Shown: positions 16,996-27,958, numbered from the stretch's first letter. The stretch is 64,000 nt of DNA from Candidatus Vondammii sp. HM_W22 (GCF_022530855.2 NZ_CP099567.1:1488001-1552000); one strand, 5' to 3'. Numbers and translations: made by a program. The notes: generated by a model from the letters alone, not told the origin.

Positions 16996-18342
16996 TTAAT
17001 ATTTATATTCCCATAATAAACACAGACCCGGCTGACCCAGAAATGGTGCGGTAACACAGATGTCGGCCACTGCTGCCAGTTCACCATTGATAAAAAGCAA
17101 CGGTAGCCGAGAGCGTCTCCAGGGGGGAATGGCGTTCTGCTGATAAAAATTCTTGAAGGTTATGGAATGGAGGTGGCCGATCCGGAGGCGTTCCCCACTA
17201 TGCTGGAACCGAACCTCAACAGATTTCCCCTCAATCAGATCAGAGGCAATACCCACCGTATCCCGCTCAAACTTGAGTTGGCCCAGGCCAGAAGGGAGTG
17301 TCAGGGGAGCGTTTAAATCCCATGCCAAAACCACTGCAGAATCCAATTCAGGCAAAGGCGACATCAGATAGAGGCAATCGCGATAACGCCGAACCTCGGT
17401 CCCTAGCCAACTCACCACAGGATTACGATCTGCTCTCGCAGTCACAACCTCATCAAAAATACGATTCAAACGCACTGTATCAGGCAGCGGAAAGCCGACT
17501 TCTCTGATCCAGAATCTTAAAACGGCCCGAGCCCGGGCAGGTGTCAGCTCACGCAGTCCAAGGATAGAGAGTGTATCAGGCTCAACCCCCAGTAACCCTT
17601 TCAACTCCTCCCTGGCCAGTTCATCGATCAGAGATTGACTCTCTCCAAGGTGCTGGGCACTTCGTGAAAGCGTGCGGCCCATAGATGGCCAGCGTTCCTC
17701 TATTAATGGAATGATCTGGTGTCTCAGATAGTTGCGATCATATGAAAGGTCATTATTGCTCTTATCCTCTATCCATGTGAGCTGGTGCTCTGCACCATAA
17801 AGCGACAGCGCCTTCCGGCTGAGGCCAAGCAGCGGCCTAGCGTGAAATCCTTTACCAAAACCGGCCTCAGCAGGCATCGCTGCCAATCCGGCTGGCCCTG
17901 CACCGCGAAGCAACTGTAGCAGAAGCGTTTCGGCCTGATCATCCTGATGGTGGGCAGTCAGCAGGATATCATCCTCTGCCATCAGGGATTCAATAGCCTG
18001 ATACCTTGCACGGCGCGCCTGGGCCTCCAAACTCTCGCCCTTTTCAGGTTTCAGATGAAGCTCAATGACTTGCAGCGAGATATCGAGAGATTGGCAGATA
18101 GCGGCACAGTGAACAGCCCAATCACCCGACTCCGCTTGCAGGCCATGATCGACATAGACGGCATGAACCTCAGCGGAAAGTTTGCCACGTAGTGCGAACA
18201 ATCCGTGCAGCAGAACATGAGAATCCAGCCCACCACTGTAGGCCACCCAATAGCGGGATGTTTTTGGGAGCCCGGCAAGAGCTCCCAGGAGTCTAGAGAG
18301 AACGAAAGGCTTTTCGCTCACATCAGCTGGCGAATTCACCAT
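16996..18342 (-). CDS. tilS: tRNA(Ile)-lysidine synthase
   Basis: TilS attaches lysine to C34 of the CAU-anticodon tRNA(Ile), making it read AUA. The PP-loop ATP motif SGGLDS is at residues 36-41, followed by [10 protein letters not shown] and [20 protein letters not shown], both family hallmarks. The 448 residues include the tRNA-contacting central (about 200-310) and C-terminal (about 375-440) domains. It overlaps the end of accA by 20 bases, so the two are transcribed and probably translated together. The prfB start is 144 bases further on. Confidence 0.95.
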   Translation of the reverse strand: MVNSPADVSEKPFVLSRLLGALAGLPKTSRYWVAYSGGLDSHVLLHGLFALRGKLSAEVHAVYVDHGLQAESGDWAVHCAAICQSLDISLQVIELHLKPEKGESLEAQARRARYQAIESLMAEDDILLTAHHQDDQAETLLLQLLRGAGPAGLAAMPAEAGFGKGFHARPLLGLSRKALSLYGAEHQLTWIEDKSNNDLSYDRNYLRHQIIPLIEERWPSMGRTLSRSAQHLGESQSLIDELAREELKGLLGVEPDTLSILGLRELTPARARAVLRFWIREVGFPLPDTVRLNRIFDEVVTARADRNPVVSWLGTEVRRYRDCLYLMSPLPELDSAVVLAWDLNAPLTLPSGLGQLKFERDTVGIASDLIEGKSVEVRFQHSGERLRIGHLHSITFKNFYQQNAIPPWRRSRLPLLFINGELAAVADICVTAPFLGQPGLCLLWEYKY

Positions 18343-19279
18343 AATTCATCAGCCGTTGGTAGCGTTCTTCCAGCAGTTTATCCATCGGGATAGTTTCAAG
18401 ATGATCCAGAGTCTCTACCAGGGCGTGTTTCAGGTTGCGGACAACCGCAGCTGCATCCCGATGGGCACCGCCCAGTGGTTCAGGCACGATAGTGTCGATC
18501 AGTTTCAGCTCTTTCAAACGACTTGAGGTAATACCCATGGCCTCGGCGGCCAGCGAGGCTTTTTCGGCGCTCTTCCAGAGAATGGAAGCACAGCCCTCCG
18601 GTGAAATAACTGAGTAAGTGCCATACTCCAGCATCATCACCCGATCACCGACGCCAATGGCCAGCGCGCCACCTGACCCACCTTCGCCAATGACCGTGCA
18701 GATAATCGGTGTCTTCAACCCGGACATCACCAGCAGATTGCGTGCAATCGCCTCACTCTGGCCACGCTCTTCGGCGCCGATACCAGGATAAGCCCCTGGT
18801 GTATCGATAAAAGTAAGAATTGGCAGTTTGAACCGCTCGGCGGTCTCCATCAGCCTTAGCGCCTTACGGTAGCCTTCCGGACGGGGCATACCAAAATTAC
18901 GGTGAATCTTCTCTTTTGTGTCCCGGCCTTTTTGCTGACCGATGATCATCATCGGACGCCCATCCAAACGGGCCACACCGCCGATAATGGCATGGTCATC
19001 AGCATATGCCCTGTCTCCATGCATCTCCTGAAAATCATCAAATATAGCATCGATGTAGTTCAGCATATACGGGCGCAGCGGGTGACGCGCCAGTTGCGAA
19101 ATCTGCCAGGGTTTCAGGTTGGAAAATATCGATTCAGTGAGAGAGCGGCACTTACTTTCTAGGCGGGCAATCTCGTCCTGGATGTTGATCTCGTCATCAT
19201 CACCGACCAAACGAAGCTCTTCGACCTTCGCCTCAAGCTCAGCAATAGGTTGTTCAAATTCAAGAAAATTAAGATCCAT
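18323..19279 (-). CDS. accA: Acetyl-CoA carboxylase carboxyltransferase, alpha subunit
   Basis: AccA with AccD transfers carboxyl from carboxybiotin to acetyl-CoA, giving malonyl-CoA for fatty-acid synthesis. The 318 residues match E. coli AccA. Visible are the N-terminal coiled helix with the start [20 protein letters not shown], the crotonase-like core with [38 protein letters not shown] and the oxyanion region [14 protein letters not shown]. In E. coli accA follows dnaE. Here 290 bases containing a repeat lie between them. Confidence 0.97.
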   Translation of the reverse strand: MDLNFLEFEQPIAELEAKVEELRLVGDDDEINIQDEIARLESKCRSLTESIFSNLKPWQISQLARHPLRPYMLNYIDAIFDDFQEMHGDRAYADDHAIIGGVARLDGRPMMIIGQQKGRDTKEKIHRNFGMPRPEGYRKALRLMETAERFKLPILTFIDTPGAYPGIGAEERGQSEAIARNLLVMSGLKTPIICTVIGEGGSGGALAIGVGDRVMMLEYGTYSVISPEGCASILWKSAEKASLAAEAMGITSSRLKELKLIDTIVPEPLGGAHRDAAAVVRNLKHALVETLDHLETIPMDKLLEERYQRLMNYGEFAS

Positions 19280-19370
19280 ACGCGGAATATACCGGATTCG
19301 ACGTCGATATAACAGGCTGGATGATTAGATAACGCACCTCAGTGGAGCCTCTGAGGCTGGTTAGTTTCTT

Positions 19371-19407
19371 CAGAAAAGGAATGCAGAGATCGCAGAGGCT
19401 TTTGTTG
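19371..19407. repeat. Single copy of the GGAAYGCAGAGATCGCAGAG repeat
   Basis: AAAAGGAATGCAGAGATCGC followed by AGAGGCTTTTG belongs to the same family as 11284 and 44041. The rest of the dnaE-accA spacer (19280-19569) shows no gene. A CCTCC/GGAGG hairpin overlaps the dnaE stop at 19567-19581 but lacks a T-run. Confidence 0.45.
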
Positions 19408-19569
19408 TACTTGATTATCGCAATTTCGCGGGAGAGTAGCTGCCCGTGACATATTCTTCTCAGGGATATATTCCTACGCAGAACATGGGAATGAAACAGT
19501 GAATTCCTCTATGATCACTGAGCTCCTTATTTTAAGCCATTCCGAACAGGCACAATTTCAGAACCTCCC

Positions 19570-22500
19570 TCAGGAGGAGTCAGCTGACCAGGAATGCAGT
19601 GAATAGATTACTTCCACATGCTCAGGTCCGAAGAGTCGTTCCAGTTTCCTCAGCAGTTCATCGGCAGGACGCAGTTTCCAGACATCACCGCAAACTATGG
19701 TACCGGCAGCCTCACGTCCCCTGTAGCTGAGTTGTAGATCGCAATTACCACCCTGGTAGGGTGAGCAGCGCTCTTCCAGCTCTTTCACAAATTCGGCGGG
19801 CGCAAGCCCCAATTCAGCCAGCCATTGCCAGTTGGTCTTCAATTTCACGGACTTTGCATAGGCTATTCGCGCCTGCTCGAACTCAATCACCTGGTCGACC
19901 CGAATACTCTTGCCACCCCGGTATTCATCATAGCTCAGGTTACCGGTCACCACGAGGATACGGTCACTCACCAGCACATCCTTATTGGCTTCATAGGCCT
20001 CCGAAAAGAGTGTTGTTTCTATTCGCCCACTGCGGTCATCCAGCACCAGGGTTCCCATCCGCCCTCGCTGGGTTTGGCGATGGCTGACTGAGAGTGCCAA
20101 ACCAGCCACTGTGACACGCTGACTGGAACGCCGCCGGAACTTCCTGTCACCACCACCGTCGTTTTCATCTATAGAGAGTTTTCCAATTTGGGTGATCCCC
20201 AGCCCGGAAAATTCCCGCTCGTAGCGATCGATGGGGTGGCCGGTCAGATAGAGCCCCAGTGTCTCCTTCTCTCCCTGCAGGCGCAGTTCATCCTCCCACT
20301 CCTCCAGACTGTCGGGGATCACCTGCAGATCAGGGGCAAGCTCCGGCTCAGGGTCCGCCATGCCAAACAGATCATCCTGCCCTGCCGCTTCCATTTCATG
20401 GTGTTGCTCGGCCATTTTCAGTGCCAGGGGGAGTTGCGACATCAGTGTCGCCCGGTTGCTGCCCAGCTCATCCAATGCACCCGCCTTGATCAGGGAGTCC
20501 AGAACCCGGCGATTGACCTTGCGCAGATCGATCAACCGGCAAAATTCAAACAGATCCTTGTAGCTACCGCTCTGTGGCCGCGATCCGGTAATGCTTTCGA
20601 TGGCCGACTCACCGACTCCCTTGAGCGCCCCCAGACCATAGATCACCGTATCGTCACCATCCACAGTGAATTTAAACTGAGAATGGTTCACATGGGGTGG
20701 ACTCACCTCAAGTTTCATATTGCGGCACTCCTCAATCAGGGTCACCACTTTTTCAGTCGTGTCCATATCCGCCGAAAGCACCGCCGCCATAAAAGCAGCC
20801 GGATAGTGAGCCTTGAGCCACATGGTCTGATAAGAGACCAGAGCATAGGCAGCCGAATGGGATTTATTGAAACCGTAACCGGCAAACTTCTCCATCAGAT
20901 CAAAGATGTAGGTTGCCGTATCTTCATCCACCCCTCGCTCTACCGCACCCTTACGGAAGATCTCTCCCTGCTTCTTCATCTCTTCGGGCTTTTTCTTGCC
21001 CATCGCCCGACGCAGCAGGTCGGCCCCACCCAATGAATAGCCGGCGAGAACCTGGGCAATCTGCATCACCTGCTCCTGGTAGAGAATGACGCCATAGGTG
21101 GACCGGAGAATAGGTTCCAGATCCGGGTGCGGATAGACTACCTCCTGGCATCCATGCTTACGGGCAATAAAGTCATCCACCATGCCCGACTGCAGGGGAC
21201 CCGGCCGAAACAGTGCCACCAGTGCCGTGATATCGTCAAAGCTGTCAGGCTGGAGCTTTTTCACCAGCTCCTTCATGCCGCGGGACTCCAACTGAAAAAC
21301 CGCCGTGGTTTCTGCCGATTTCAGCAAGCGGAATGACGCCTCATCATCCATCGCTATCTGGGTAATATCTACTGGATCTAGGTTATCGGCCTTACGCTGG
21401 CGATTAACAGCCTTTAAGGCCCAATCAACAATGGTGAGAGTGCGCAGCCCAAGAAAGTCGAACTTAACCAGCCCGACCTGCTCTACATCATCTTTGTCAA
21501 ACTGGGTTACCAAGTTGGCACTGTCGGCTTCACAATAGAGGGGTGTAAAATCGGTCAGTGCCCCCGGAGAGATCACCACACCACCGGCATGCTTACCGGC
21601 GTTACGGGTCAGCCCCTCCAGTTTTTTTGCCATATCGATCAGCAGAGAGACATCCTCTTCATCCTGATATGCCTGTTTCAGCTCCTCGCTCTCCTCCAGT
21701 GCTTTATCGAGGGTGATACCGATCTCAAACGGCACCATCTTGGCAATTCGGTCAGTAAAACCATAAGGGTAACCAAGCACCCGCCCCACATCCCGGATCA
21801 CCGCCTTGGCGGCCATAGTGCCGTAGGTGATGATCTGGGATACAGAATCTCTACCGTATGTCCGTGCCACATAGTCGATAACCAGATCCCGTTTATCCAT
21901 ACAGAAATCAACATCAAAATCCGGCATGGAGACTCGTTCAGGATTGAGGAATCGTTCAAACAGCAGTTCGTGTTCAATTGGATCCAGGTCGGTAATATTC
22001 AAGGCATAGGCGACGATTGAGCCAGCTCCCGATCCACGCCCAGGCCCCACAGGAATATCGTTATCTTTTGCCCACTGGATGAAATCCGCCACGATAAGAA
22101 AGTAGCCCGAAAAACCCATCTGATTGATGACATCAAGCTCAACCTGAAGTCGGTCATAATAGATCTTGTGTTTTTCAGCATAGTCCGGATCAGCTGTATC
22201 CAGCAACTTTTCCAGACGCAATTCCAAACCTTTACGCGACTCTTCCGAGAAAAAATCCTCGATAGTTATCCCTTCTGGAATAGGAAAGTCCGGGAGAAAA
22301 TTCTTGCCAAGTATCAGTTCAATATTGCACCGCTTGGTAATTTCAACGCTATTCTCTATAGCTTCAGGAATATCGGAGAAGAGTTCAGCCATCTCTTCTG
22401 GTGTGCGCAAATATTGCTGGCCACTGTAGTTCTTCGGACGCCGGGGATCACCCAGAGTACGGCCCTCGTGAATACAGACTCGTATTTCATGGGCCTCAAA

Positions 22501-23127
22501 ATCATCCGGCTTGAGAAACCTGACATCGTTGGTCGCAACAACAGGAACATTATGGGACAGTGCAAGTTCCACACTGGCATGTAGAGCCTCCTCCTCATTT
22601 TTCCGGCCGGTACGATGCAGTTCCAGATAGAAGCGGTCAGAAAACACTCCCAACCAATGGTTGAGCCGTGAGACAGCTTCATCCCTGTTTCCTGCAAGCT
22701 GAGCCCGGCCTATGTCACCTGCCAGGCCACCAGAGAGCGCAATAGTTCCTGCGCAACTTTCAACATTCAGCCAATCCCGCTCCATCATCGCCAGACCAAG
22801 ATGCTGACCTTCACGATAACTCCGGGAAATCAGACGCGTCAGATTTCTGTAACCTTGAGGGGTTTGTACCAGAAGCAGCATACGGTAAGGGTTATTGGGA
22901 TCATCCCTATCCCGTATCAGCACATCCACACCACTGACCGGCTTAACACCGGCCGTAATTGCCGCTTTGTAGAACTTAACCAGAGAGAAGTAGTTGGACT
23001 GATCGGTCACCGCAACCGCCGGCATACCCGCCTTAGCCACCTGACCGACGAGGGGCTTGATACGCACCATGCCATCGACAATGGAAAATTCTGAGTGGAC
23101 GCGAAGATGGACAAAGGATGGATTCAT
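19570..23127 (-). CDS. dnaE: DNA polymerase III alpha subunit
   Basis: DnaE is the replicative polymerase catalytic subunit. The 1185 residues are normal. In order: PHP domain at the N-terminus (MNPSFVHLRVHSEFSIVDGM), the C-family palm with GPGRGSGAGSIVAYAL and the catalytic PDFDVDFCMDKR near residues 405-420, fingers with GLVKFDFLGLRTLTI, a helix-hairpin-helix region, then an OB-fold (VTVAGLALSVSHRQTQRGRM) and a tau-binding tail. It belongs to the run rnhB-dnaE-accA as in E. coli, and 132 bases separate it from rnhB. Confidence 0.97.
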   Translation of the reverse strand: MNPSFVHLRVHSEFSIVDGMVRIKPLVGQVAKAGMPAVAVTDQSNYFSLVKFYKAAITAGVKPVSGVDVLIRDRDDPNNPYRMLLLVQTPQGYRNLTRLISRSYREGQHLGLAMMERDWLNVESCAGTIALSGGLAGDIGRAQLAGNRDEAVSRLNHWLGVFSDRFYLELHRTGRKNEEEALHASVELALSHNVPVVATNDVRFLKPDDFEAHEIRVCIHEGRTLGDPRRPKNYSGQQYLRTPEEMAELFSDIPEAIENSVEITKRCNIELILGKNFLPDFPIPEGITIEDFFSEESRKGLELRLEKLLDTADPDYAEKHKIYYDRLQVELDVINQMGFSGYFLIVADFIQWAKDNDIPVGPGRGSGAGSIVAYALNITDLDPIEHELLFERFLNPERVSMPDFDVDFCMDKRDLVIDYVARTYGRDSVSQIITYGTMAAKAVIRDVGRVLGYPYGFTDRIAKMVPFEIGITLDKALEESEELKQAYQDEEDVSLLIDMAKKLEGLTRNAGKHAGGVVISPGALTDFTPLYCEADSANLVTQFDKDDVEQVGLVKFDFLGLRTLTIVDWALKAVNRQRKADNLDPVDITQIAMDDEASFRLLKSAETTAVFQLESRGMKELVKKLQPDSFDDITALVALFRPGPLQSGMVDDFIARKHGCQEVVYPHPDLEPILRSTYGVILYQEQVMQIAQVLAGYSLGGADLLRRAMGKKKPEEMKKQGEIFRKGAVERGVDEDTATYIFDLMEKFAGYGFNKSHSAAYALVSYQTMWLKAHYPAAFMAAVLSADMDTTEKVVTLIEECRNMKLEVSPPHVNHSQFKFTVDGDDTVIYGLGALKGVGESAIESITGSRPQSGSYKDLFEFCRLIDLRKVNRRVLDSLIKAGALDELGSNRATLMSQLPLALKMAEQHHEMEAAGQDDLFGMADPEPELAPDLQVIPDSLEEWEDELRLQGEKETLGLYLTGHPIDRYEREFSGLGITQIGKLSIDENDGGGDRKFRRRSSQRVTVAGLALSVSHRQTQRGRMGTLVLDDRSGRIETTLFSEAYEANKDVLVSDRILVVTGNLSYDEYRGGKSIRVDQVIEFEQARIAYAKSVKLKTNWQWLAELGLAPAEFVKELEERCSPYQGGNCDLQLSYRGREAAGTIVCGDVWKLRPADELLRKLERLFGPEHVEVIYSLHSWSADSS

Positions 23128-23259
23128 GGTTTGGATATTCTAACTCCAGATAGAGGCAGGCGAGAGTGATCGACAGGACTTTTTTTACACTGCATAATGA
23201 CTCAGATACCATCAAAACCTTCATCCCAAACTCTGTCCGGGAATGGATACCTGCTGATA

Positions 23260-23838
23260 TTAAACATTCCCTAACAGGCGTTTAACCGGCCCAAACGACC
23301 GTCGGTGGATCTCAGTTACGCCAAGCGTTTTCAGGGCTTCAATATGTACTTTGGTAGGATAGCCTTTGTGTTTTGCAAGACCATAGCCGGGATAACGGCT
23401 ATCCAGATCGACCATCTCCCGGTCTCTTGCCACCTTAGCAATAATGGAGGCGGCACTGATTGCCGGCTCACTGCCATCGCCACCGATAATCGCCTCAGCA
23501 CTGCAAGGCAGATCCGGACAACGGTTGCCGTCGATCAGCGCATGCTCAGCCGGCATATCCAATGCCTCCACCGCCCGTTTCATCGCCAGTAGACTGGCAT
23601 GGAGAATATTGATCTCATCGATCTCTTCCACTTCGGCACGGCCCAGAGCCCAGCTCAGTGCCTTCTTTTCTATCTCTACTGCCAATGCCTCACGGCGCTT
23701 TTCTGACAGTTTCTTAGAATCAGCAAGCCCCGTAATGGTTGCATTGGGATCGAGGATCACAGCAGCAGCGACCACAGGGCCCGCCAACGGTCCACGGCCC
23801 ACCTCATCTACACCGGCAATATAGAGCATTTTTTTCAT
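23260..23838 (-). CDS. rnhB: Ribonuclease HII
   Basis: RNase HII cuts the RNA strand of RNA-DNA hybrids and starts ribonucleotide excision. The signature [20 protein letters not shown] near residues 8-27 includes the catalytic Asp-Glu pair, [12 protein letters not shown] supplies another acidic residue, and the C-terminal [13 protein letters not shown] is typical. It is 192 residues. The ATG at 23838 overlaps the lpxB stop (ATGA) and has GGGAGAG upstream, so it is translated by coupling to lpxB. Confidence 0.95.
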   Translation of the reverse strand: MKKMLYIAGVDEVGRGPLAGPVVAAAVILDPNATITGLADSKKLSEKRREALAVEIEKKALSWALGRAEVEEIDEINILHASLLAMKRAVEALDMPAEHALIDGNRCPDLPCSAEAIIGGDGSEPAISAASIIAKVARDREMVDLDSRYPGYGLAKHKGYPTKVHIEALKTLGVTEIHRRSFGPVKRLLGNV

Positions 23839-24980
23839 TCATCTCTCCCTATCAGAGACAAAACGGCAGCGGCCGCTTTACTGCTGGAGTCCAACCGCAT
23901 CTCTCGATGCAGGCGCGCATAGGTCTGTTCAATATGAGCCACCCGATGAGGCGTATCCAGCAGCTCGATAAGTGCTGAAGAGAGCGCTTCCGGGGTGGCT
24001 GCATCCTGTATAAACTCCGGAGCTAGTTCCTCTCCGGCCAACAGGTTCGCCATGGCAACATAGGGGATTTTCAAAAGGTTAAAGTGTTTAACAATCCAGA
24101 AGGTCAGCACATTGAGCCGATAAGCCACCACCATCGGTCGTTTCATCAGCAACCCTTCCAGAGTGGCGGTCCCCGATGCCGTCAAGAGTGCATCAGCGGC
24201 TTCCATGGCATCTCTCGTCCCTCCCTCCATCAGGGTTATCGGCAGCTCAGGGGCAACCGATTTCCAGATGGTTTCAAATACTCTCCGGGTCCGGGTATTG
24301 ACCAGAGGCACCAAAAAATGGAGGTTGGATTTGCTCACCAAGCACTGTTTCGCACTCTCCAGAAATATTGCGGCCAGTGATTCAATCTCACCTATCCTGC
24401 TACCGGGTAAAAGCGCAATCACCTGCCCATCGGTGATATCTAGTCGTGTACGAGCGGTTTCACGGCTATTTTCAAATGGAATTTCATCTGCCAGCGGGTG
24501 TCCGACAAAGGAGACGGGGACCTGATGTCTGCTCAGAAAATCTGCTTCAAACGGAAAAATACTCAATATCAGATCCACCGCAGACCTAATCTTTTTCACC
24601 CGCTTGGGGCGCCAGGCCCAAACCGAGGGGCTGACATAATGCACTGTGGGTATAGCGGCGGATTTCAGCGCCTTTTCAAGGCCAAGGTTAAAATCGGGGG
24701 CATCCACACCGATAAACAGATCCGGAGGATTGTTCTTAAAGTGGGCGGTAAGCTGGCGGCGGATTGAGAGTAGTTCAGGCAGATGCTTCAGCACCTCCAC
24801 CAACCCTATGACCGCGAGGCGTTCCATGGGAAACAGACTATGACATCCTTGCCTCAGCATCAATGGGCCGCCAATGCCCTCAAATGTCGCATCTGGCACC
24901 CTGGCACGAATCTCACCCATCAGGCCTGCGCCCAACAGATCGCCTGAAGGCTCGTTGGCGACGATCCCTATTCTCAACAT
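23835..24980 (-). CDS. lpxB: Lipid-A-disaccharide synthase
   Basis: LpxB is a GT19 glycosyltransferase that condenses lipid X with UDP-2,3-diacylglucosamine at the inner membrane. The 381 residues are normal. Seen: the N-terminal [24 protein letters not shown], the [19 protein letters not shown] block, [12 protein letters not shown] and [20 protein letters not shown] in the second Rossmann domain. It is 27 bases from lpxA and overlaps rnhB by 4 bases, making it part of the fabZ-lpxA-lpxB-rnhB operon. Confidence 0.96.
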   Translation of the reverse strand: MLRIGIVANEPSGDLLGAGLMGEIRARVPDATFEGIGGPLMLRQGCHSLFPMERLAVIGLVEVLKHLPELLSIRRQLTAHFKNNPPDLFIGVDAPDFNLGLEKALKSAAIPTVHYVSPSVWAWRPKRVKKIRSAVDLILSIFPFEADFLSRHQVPVSFVGHPLADEIPFENSRETARTRLDITDGQVIALLPGSRIGEIESLAAIFLESAKQCLVSKSNLHFLVPLVNTRTRRVFETIWKSVAPELPITLMEGGTRDAMEAADALLTASGTATLEGLLMKRPMVVAYRLNVLTFWIVKHFNLLKIPYVAMANLLAGEELAPEFIQDAATPEALSSALIELLDTPHRVAHIEQTYARLHREMRLDSSSKAAAAVLSLIGRDE

Positions 24981-25007
24981 ATCTCTAGGAGCCTATTAAG
25001 AACAAAC

Positions 25008-25778
25008 TTAGCGGACGATACCGCGTTCACTCGTTTCCAAAAAATCGATATAGTGCGCGATTTCCGGGCATTCGGTCAACAGCATTTTAAGCTCCGTCAC
25101 CGCATCATCCAGCACCAACCTCTTTTTATAGATCAACTTATAGCCGCGTTTGATCTGGTCGATGGTTTCCTGACTAAAAGAGCGCCGACGCAATCCTTCC
25201 GAATTGATTCCGTAGGGTTTTGCCGGTTGCCCACCGACGGTGACAAAGGGAGGAATATCCTTGTTGGTTTGAGTGCCCATGGCACAAAAGCTATGATCGC
25301 CTATCCGGCAAAACTGGTGGGCAATGGTGAAGCCACCGAGAATCGCCCAATTCCCCACCTTGACATGCCCTCCAAGTGACGCGGCATTAGCCATGATCAC
25401 ATGATTGCCTATCCGGCAATCATGTGCCACATGGACATAGGCCATCAGCAGGTTATCGCTGCCAATCCGGGTGACACCGCCATCCTGTTCCGTACCACGG
25501 TTTAGCGTGGCAAACTCACGGATAACATTCCGATCCCCAATCTCCAGCCGTGTCTCTTCACCGGCATATTTCATATCCTGTGGATCTTCACCCACAGAGG
25601 CAAACTGAAAAACACGGTTATCTTCCCCTATCGTGGTTAATCCCTTGATCACAGTATGGGGTCCCACCATGGTTCCTTTACCGATCCGGACACCCGCCCC
25701 TATGATAGCAAACGGGCCGACGCTCACTCCTTCATCCAGTTCGGCTGAGGTATCTATCACTGCACGTTGATCGATCAA
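25008..25778 (-). CDS. lpxA: UDP-N-acetylglucosamine acyltransferase
   Basis: LpxA performs the first acylation in lipid A synthesis using hydroxyacyl-ACP. The 256 residues begin with left-handed beta-helix hexapeptide repeats (IDTSAELDEGVSVGPFAIIG and onward). The catalytic His lies in AYVHVAHDCRIGNHV, and a helical C-terminal domain (LRRRSFSQETIDQIKRGYKL) completes the family pattern. It starts within the last four bases of fabZ. Confidence 0.96.
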   Translation of the reverse strand: MIDQRAVIDTSAELDEGVSVGPFAIIGAGVRIGKGTMVGPHTVIKGLTTIGEDNRVFQFASVGEDPQDMKYAGEETRLEIGDRNVIREFATLNRGTEQDGGVTRIGSDNLLMAYVHVAHDCRIGNHVIMANAASLGGHVKVGNWAILGGFTIAHQFCRIGDHSFCAMGTQTNKDIPPFVTVGGQPAKPYGINSEGLRRRSFSQETIDQIKRGYKLIYKKRLVLDDAVTELKMLLTECPEIAHYIDFLETSERGIVR

Positions 25779-26224
25779 GACTCAAACTCTCTTGTTGTGC
25801 ACATAATTTCTGCAGATGCGGCAACAACACCCTCCACTCTGGCACTACATTTAAACTTGCCTATACCCTGCCTGAAGCTCTCCTGAACCGCCTCGACATG
25901 GAGTTGATCTCCAGGCTCAACTTGGCGTTTGAACCGTACTTTATCCATACCGACGAACAGACACACCGTGTTCTCCGTCACATTCTCCGGGTTCGACTCC
26001 ATCACCAACAGCGCTGTTGCCTGAGCCATTGCCTCAACAATCATGACGCCCGGCATCACTGGACGTATCGGAAAATGCCCGGTGAAAAAGGGCTCATTAT
26101 AGGTGACATTCTTAAGCGCAAACAGCCGCTTGTCTTTTTCAAACTCAAGCACCCGATCCAGCATCAGGAACGGATAGCGGTGCGGTAAACAACTCAGCAC
26201 CTTATTAATATCCATGGTAATCAA
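25775..26224 (-). CDS. fabZ: 3-hydroxyacyl-ACP dehydratase FabZ
   Basis: FabZ dehydrates hydroxyacyl-ACP in fatty-acid elongation. The hot-dog fold motifs LPHRYPFLMLDRVLEF and the catalytic His in FTGHFPIRPVMPGVMIVEAM are present. Start choice: AGGAG lies 7 bases before a TTG at 26224 (MITMDINK), while the ATG at 26215 would be 16 bases away, so TTG fits better and gives 149 residues. It precedes lpxA with a 4-base overlap. Confidence 0.95.
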   Translation of the reverse strand: MITMDINKVLSCLPHRYPFLMLDRVLEFEKDKRLFALKNVTYNEPFFTGHFPIRPVMPGVMIVEAMAQATALLVMESNPENVTENTVCLFVGMDKVRFKRQVEPGDQLHVEAVQESFRQGIGKFKCSARVEGVVAASAEIMCTTREFES

Positions 26225-26275
26225 GAATTATCTCCTGTTGATAGCCATTCTTGGTCAGTAATCTGCCCAAAAAAT

Positions 26276-26322
26276 TAAAAAAGGAACACGAAAGATCACA
26301 AAGAAGCACAGAGAAAATCTTT
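26276..26322. repeat. Copy of the AAAAGGAACAC-AGATCACA repeat in the fabZ-lpxD spacer
   Basis: AAAAAAGGAACACGAAAGAT then CACAAAGAAGCACAGAGAAA is a diverged member of the repeat family at 11284. It sits where E. coli has a very short lpxD-fabZ gap; here the gap is 159 bases. Confidence 0.45.
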
Positions 26323-26383
26323 ATTTCTCGTTTCTAAGCGTGAGAATCAGGACACTTTTCAACTTGAATTCTAAATTGTTACT

Positions 26384-27406
26384 CTAATCACCTATTTTTA
26401 TCTGCCTTTCAAGCACTTTAAGGCGCGCCACCACATCATCCAATCGCCTCACCTGTGCAATTGTCCTGCGCCAATCCGAATTTGGCACAGCAGGAAGACT
26501 TCCGCTGTAGAACCCAGGCTCTTTAAATGAGCGGGTCACCAGCGTCTGGGCTGAGAAATGGACATTATCCCCAATTTCCAGGTGTCCCACGACACCAACC
26601 CCACCACCAAGGGTGCAGCTACTGCCGACACTTGTCGATCCGGCAATTCCAGTGCAGGCGGCTATGGCGGTATGTTCGCCGATACGCACATTGTGGGCAA
26701 TCTGAATCTGGTTATCCAGCTTCACTCCATTTTCAATCACCGTATCCCCCAAAGCACCGCGATCAATGGTTGTATTGGCCCCGATTTCGACATCGTCCCC
26801 CAGACGTACATTGCCAAGTTGCGGCACCTTGACCCAAACACCCTGGTCATCTGCCAATCCAAAGCCATCACTGCCCAGAACAGCCCCGGGATGAATCAAC
26901 ACACGACTGCCGATCTCACTGCCATGACAAAGTGTGATATTGGCAACTAATCGCGAATCCGTTCCTATTTTACAATCGCGGCCAATAATACAGCCCGGTC
27001 CTATAAAGGCACCTGCCGCAATGATTGCACCTGCCTCAACCACAGCACAGGGACCAATCCAGGTCTGTTCATCGACTTGGGCCTGATCAGATACAACAGC
27101 AGACGGATGCCTCCCCTGTTCCATTTCAGCCCGGGGATTAAGAAGAGCAGCGATCCGCGCATAGATTAGATAGGGATTGTCAGATACCAGCGCGTTAACT
27201 GGACAATGCTCCAGATACTCTTCACTGAGCACCACAGCCGATGCGCCGGTCGCTGCGAGGTACTTCCGATATTTTTTATTAGTCAGAAAACAGAGTGCAC
27301 CCGCAGATGCATCCTGAATGGTATCGACATGGCTAATTTTGCATGCCGAATCGCCATGCAGCTGTGCTCCAACCTGGCGCGCCAGATCTCCCAGGCAATG
27401 GCTCAA
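26384..27406 (-). CDS. lpxD: UDP-3-O-acylglucosamine N-acyltransferase
   Basis: LpxD adds the second acyl chain to UDP-acyl-glucosamine. The N-terminal uridine-binding domain (residues 1-100, with ALCFLTNKKYRKYLAATGAS) is followed by hexapeptide repeats (from about 100 to 300). The catalytic His is in LDNQIQIAHNVRIGEHTAIA. A C-terminal helix ends the 340 residues. It begins 10 bases after ompH and carries no unusual residue. Confidence 0.96.
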   Translation of the reverse strand: MSHCLGDLARQVGAQLHGDSACKISHVDTIQDASAGALCFLTNKKYRKYLAATGASAVVLSEEYLEHCPVNALVSDNPYLIYARIAALLNPRAEMEQGRHPSAVVSDQAQVDEQTWIGPCAVVEAGAIIAAGAFIGPGCIIGRDCKIGTDSRLVANITLCHGSEIGSRVLIHPGAVLGSDGFGLADDQGVWVKVPQLGNVRLGDDVEIGANTTIDRGALGDTVIENGVKLDNQIQIAHNVRIGEHTAIAACTGIAGSTSVGSSCTLGGGVGVVGHLEIGDNVHFSAQTLVTRSFKEPGFYSGSLPAVPNSDWRRTIAQVRRLDDVVARLKVLERQIKIGD

Positions 27407-27416
27407 CTCAGCTCTC

Positions 27417-27941
27417 TTATTTACCTGAGGCCTTATACAGGCTTTTCAGACGTTCCAATACTTTGTTACTCATATCAGCCCTCTTACTGACGTATACGAT
27501 GCCGTCGCTCAAGATTACGTCGATCCCTTCCTCTTCTCCAACCTGGCGAACCACTTCGGATACTTTGCGGAGGAGTTTATTGACCTCTTCGTTACGGCGA
27601 AGGGTCAAATCCTCTCTGAATTCGTCCTGAGCATTTTTTACTTTACGGCGACGTGAACGAATATCCTGCTCTAGGCGTTTCACCTCGGCAGAACTCATCA
27701 CAGCACCATCACGGGCGAGTTTCTCTTCCAGCTTTTTCAGCTGTTTTTGGTTGGCGACTAGGTCGTTGTTGCGCCGCTCGAACTCTGTTTCCAAAGCCTT
27801 GCGAACAGCATCATACTGGGGTGACTTCTCCACCACTTTATTGGCGTTAACCACCGCAATTTTGAAACTGTCCGCAGCAGAGGCGAAGCCCGCTAAGCCC
27901 AGAAAACCGACTATCAATGCTATGAGAACTAATTTTTTCAA
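27417..27941 (-). CDS. ompH: OmpH/Skp-family periplasmic chaperone
   Basis: The protein has a signal peptide (MKKLVLIALIVGFLGLAGFA, then SAA) and a 150-residue coiled-coil-rich mature part (ALETEFERRNNDLVANQKQL and LEEKLARDGAVMSSAEVKRL), which in Skp forms the tentacles that hold unfolded outer-membrane proteins. IDVILSDGIVYVSKRADMSN near the end is the family beta-core. It sits between bamA (17 bases) and lpxD (10 bases), the standard position. Confidence 0.93.
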   Translation of the reverse strand: MKKLVLIALIVGFLGLAGFASAADSFKIAVVNANKVVEKSPQYDAVRKALETEFERRNNDLVANQKQLKKLEEKLARDGAVMSSAEVKRLEQDIRSRRRKVKNAQDEFREDLTLRRNEEVNKLLRKVSEVVRQVGEEEGIDVILSDGIVYVSKRADMSNKVLERLKSLYKASGK

Positions 27942-27958
27942 AATTCTTCTCCAAATAC

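Noticed and set aside
19567-19581. Possible terminator hairpin at the dnaE stop
   Set aside because: Only a five-pair stem (CCTCC/GGAGG) and no T-run afterwards.
20188-21036. Plus-strand frame opposite dnaE (282 codons)
   Set aside because: Antisense shadow of dnaE.
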